7,101 nucleotides of DNA from Desulfobacteraceae bacterium (lineage in GTDB: Bacteria > Desulfobacterota > Desulfobacteria > Desulfobacterales > Desulfobacteraceae). Where the stretch lies: assembly GCA_003354055.1 (NCBI GenBank), contig PIVQ01000367.1, positions 1-7,101 of the forward strand. The letters run 5' to 3'. The position numbers and the translations under genes were made by a program. Below the pieces are notes generated by a model, which was not told the origin of the DNA, ran no database searches, and was given only the letters and a program-made list of their open reading frames with translations. Shown piece after piece: positions 6,034 to 7,101 of the stretch. The stretch's first letter is position 1; every line of letters starts with the position of its first letter.

Positions 6034-6076
6034 CTCGCGTCTCTCGCTTTTGACTCTTCTCGCTTAGGATCGGCTC

Positions 6077-6155
6077 CAAAATTACTTGATCTTTTGTTTT
6101 CAAAATACCCAGTCTTTTAAGGGTTTTTGGAAACAATTTAGATCAAGTTATTTTG
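6077..6155. repeat. Long imperfect inverted repeat
   Basis: CAAAATTACTTGATC (6077-6091) and GATCAAGTTATTTTG (6141-6155) pair at 14 of 15 positions. Pairing continues inward with small bulges between TTTTGTTTTCAAAATACCC (6092-6110) and its counterpart at 6121-6140, ending in CCC/GGG around the loop AGTCTTTTAA. Some 28-30 pairs can form in all. It ends 10 bp before the stop of the minus-strand kinase gene, between convergent genes, and no T-run follows either arm. It may be a transcript-end structure or a small dispersed repeat. Confidence 0.65.
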
Positions 6156-6165
6156 TAACGATTCC

Positions 6166-7101
6166 TTATTTCTCATCACAAATTTCCCGGATCAAGGCAA
6201 CGAGGTCAATATTTGAAATCGGTTTTTGAACCAGACGTTTAATGCCTATTTCACTTACTCTGACGTCTGTCAGCGTTTCACTGAATCCCGTACACAGAAT
6301 CATTGGAAGGTCCGGGTTGATTTTTAAAACTTTTTGGGCAAGAACCTCTCCGGTTAACCCGGGCATGGTCATGTCGGTGATAATTAAGTCGAACCGGATT
6401 ATTCCTTCTTCAAAGGCGTTGAACGCATCAAGGCCGTCTTTATAGGTATGTACCTGATAGCCGTACGATGTAAGGAAGCTTTGATAAATATCTCTGATAT
6501 CTTTTTCATCATCAACAATCATTATTGTTTCGCTTCCCTTAAAACGGGTCATTTTCTGAATTTTCGGCGCACTCTCTTTTGTTTCATCTATAATAATTGG
6601 GAAATAAATATGAAAACGGGTGCCCTTCCCGGGTGTACTGAACACTTCCAGAAAACCGTCATGCTCATCAACAATGGCCTGGACCAGTGCAAGTCCGAGT
6701 CCTGTTCCCTGACCGGGTTTCTTAGTTGTATAATACGGCTCAAATGCTTTTTCCAACGTATGGTTATCCATACCGACTCCGGTGTCGCAGACCTCAAGCT
6801 GAATGTAATTGCCGGGATGAACTTTTTTACCGCCAAGATATTTTGACGCACCGACTTCAACATCATTCAAAGCAACGGTCATACGCCCACCGGTCTTTCT
6901 CATAGCATGGTAGGCATTGGTACAAAGATTCATAATCACCCGGTGGATTTTTATGGGATCGACCAGCGCCTTGGACTTTGAGTTCAAATGCTGCTCAATT
7001 TCAATGGTAGACGGAATTGAGGACCGCAAAAGTTTAAGCGCCTCGTTTATTTCCATGTAAAGGCTAAACGGGTGCATCTGATATTCGGTTTGCCTGCTGA
7101 A
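6166..7101 (-). CDS. Hybrid sensor histidine kinase, C-terminal part (5' end outside window)
   Basis: The frame is open from the right edge to a TAA at 6168-6166. Sequence before the Met at 7077 (FSRQTEYQ) continues in frame and matches the end of a dimerisation helix, so the start lies beyond the window. Numbering from that Met, an HATPase domain shows the N box (MNLCTNAYHAM, about 49-59), the G1 box DTGVGM (D98), FEPYYTTKK, and the G2 box GQGTGLGLA (112-120). A receiver domain follows from about 174: acidic pair D179-D180, phosphoacceptor D215 in IITDMTMPG, T233 and K255 in VQKPIS. All key residues are present. Such kinases pass phosphate from their own histidine to the receiver or onward. 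The sensor domains are not visible and no cognate regulator is in the window, so the signal is unknown. Confidence 0.93.
   Translation of the reverse strand, partial: FSRQTEYQMHPFSLYMEINEALKLLRSSIPSTIEIEQHLNSKSKALVDPIKIHRVIMNLCTNAYHAMRKTGGRMTVALNDVEVGASKYLGGKKVHPGNYIQLEVCDTGVGMDNHTLEKAFEPYYTTKKPGQGTGLGLALVQAIVDEHDGFLEVFSTPGKGTRFHIYFPIIIDETKESAPKIQKMTRFKGSETIMIVDDEKDIRDIYQSFLTSYGYQVHTYKDGLDAFNAFEEGIIRFDLIITDMTMPGLTGEVLAQKVLKINPDLPMILCTGFSETLTDVRVSEIGIKRLVQKPISNIDLVALIREICDEK

Noticed and set aside
5714..6136. 140-codon minus-strand frame over the end of glsA and the intergenic region
   Set aside because: Its second half is antisense to conserved glsA codons and its first part is a low-complexity translation of the repeat-like strip; no start signal or domain.
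6448..6866. Frames at 6448-6846 (+) and 6588-6866 (-) within the kinase gene
   Set aside because: They overlap the HATPase domain, where all kinase boxes are intact in the chosen frame.
1..7101. CRISPR arrays, tRNA or rRNA genes, transposase genes
   Set aside because: No regularly spaced repeats, cloverleaf-like sequences, rRNA motifs or transposase motifs were found on either strand.

Overview
The window looks like chromosomal DNA of a Gram-negative anaerobe, most likely a sulfate-reducing deltaproteobacterium (Desulfobacterota, Desulfobacterales-like). This is inferred from three things: the style of the hybrid histidine kinase, the acetyl-CoA-pathway-type Fe-S domain, and the combination of ArsR, PF03773 permease, redox disulfide protein and CcdA. 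No database search was possible, so names rest on motifs recognised by eye.

Layout. (1) Positions 2-565 (+) are the C-terminal part of a BMP-family ABC transporter solute-binding protein whose start lies left of the window. (2) A strong hairpin at 591-620 separates it from a convergent block. (3) Positions 4937 down to 646 (-) form one apparent operon of seven genes. In transcription order these are arsR, a PF03773 (ArsP-type) permease, a small CxxC redox disulfide protein, an exported thioredoxin with a CVPC site, a CcdA-type membrane electron carrier, an Fe-S protein with a corrinoid/Fe-S-protein-like C-terminus, and an exported alkaline-phosphatase-superfamily hydrolase. Gaps are short or genes overlap. 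The operon starts from a near-consensus sigma70 promoter (TTGACA, 17 nt, TATATT) whose -10 box lies inside an inverted repeat that fits an ArsR operator. (4) Positions 5063-5980 (+) are a complete glutaminase (glsA), divergent from arsR and visibly richer in A+T. (5) Positions 5981-6165 are non-coding, with a probable glsA terminator and a long imperfect inverted repeat. (6) Positions 7101 down to 6166 (-) are the C-terminal part of a hybrid sensor kinase (HATPase plus receiver) that runs off the right edge.

How the genes may work together. ArsR carries the Cys-Val-Cys metalloid-binding signature, so the operon is probably induced by As(III) or a similar thiophilic metalloid. The permease would export it. 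The cytoplasmic CxxC protein, CcdA and periplasmic CVPC thioredoxin together could carry reducing equivalents across the membrane. The Fe-S protein and the exported hydrolase have no assigned role and are the least explained parts. The hydrolase appears to lack one expected metal-ligand histidine. The cluster as a thiol-redox-coupled metalloid-resistance unit is the best candidate here for an under-described system. No arsC, arsA, arsB or acr3 lies in the window.
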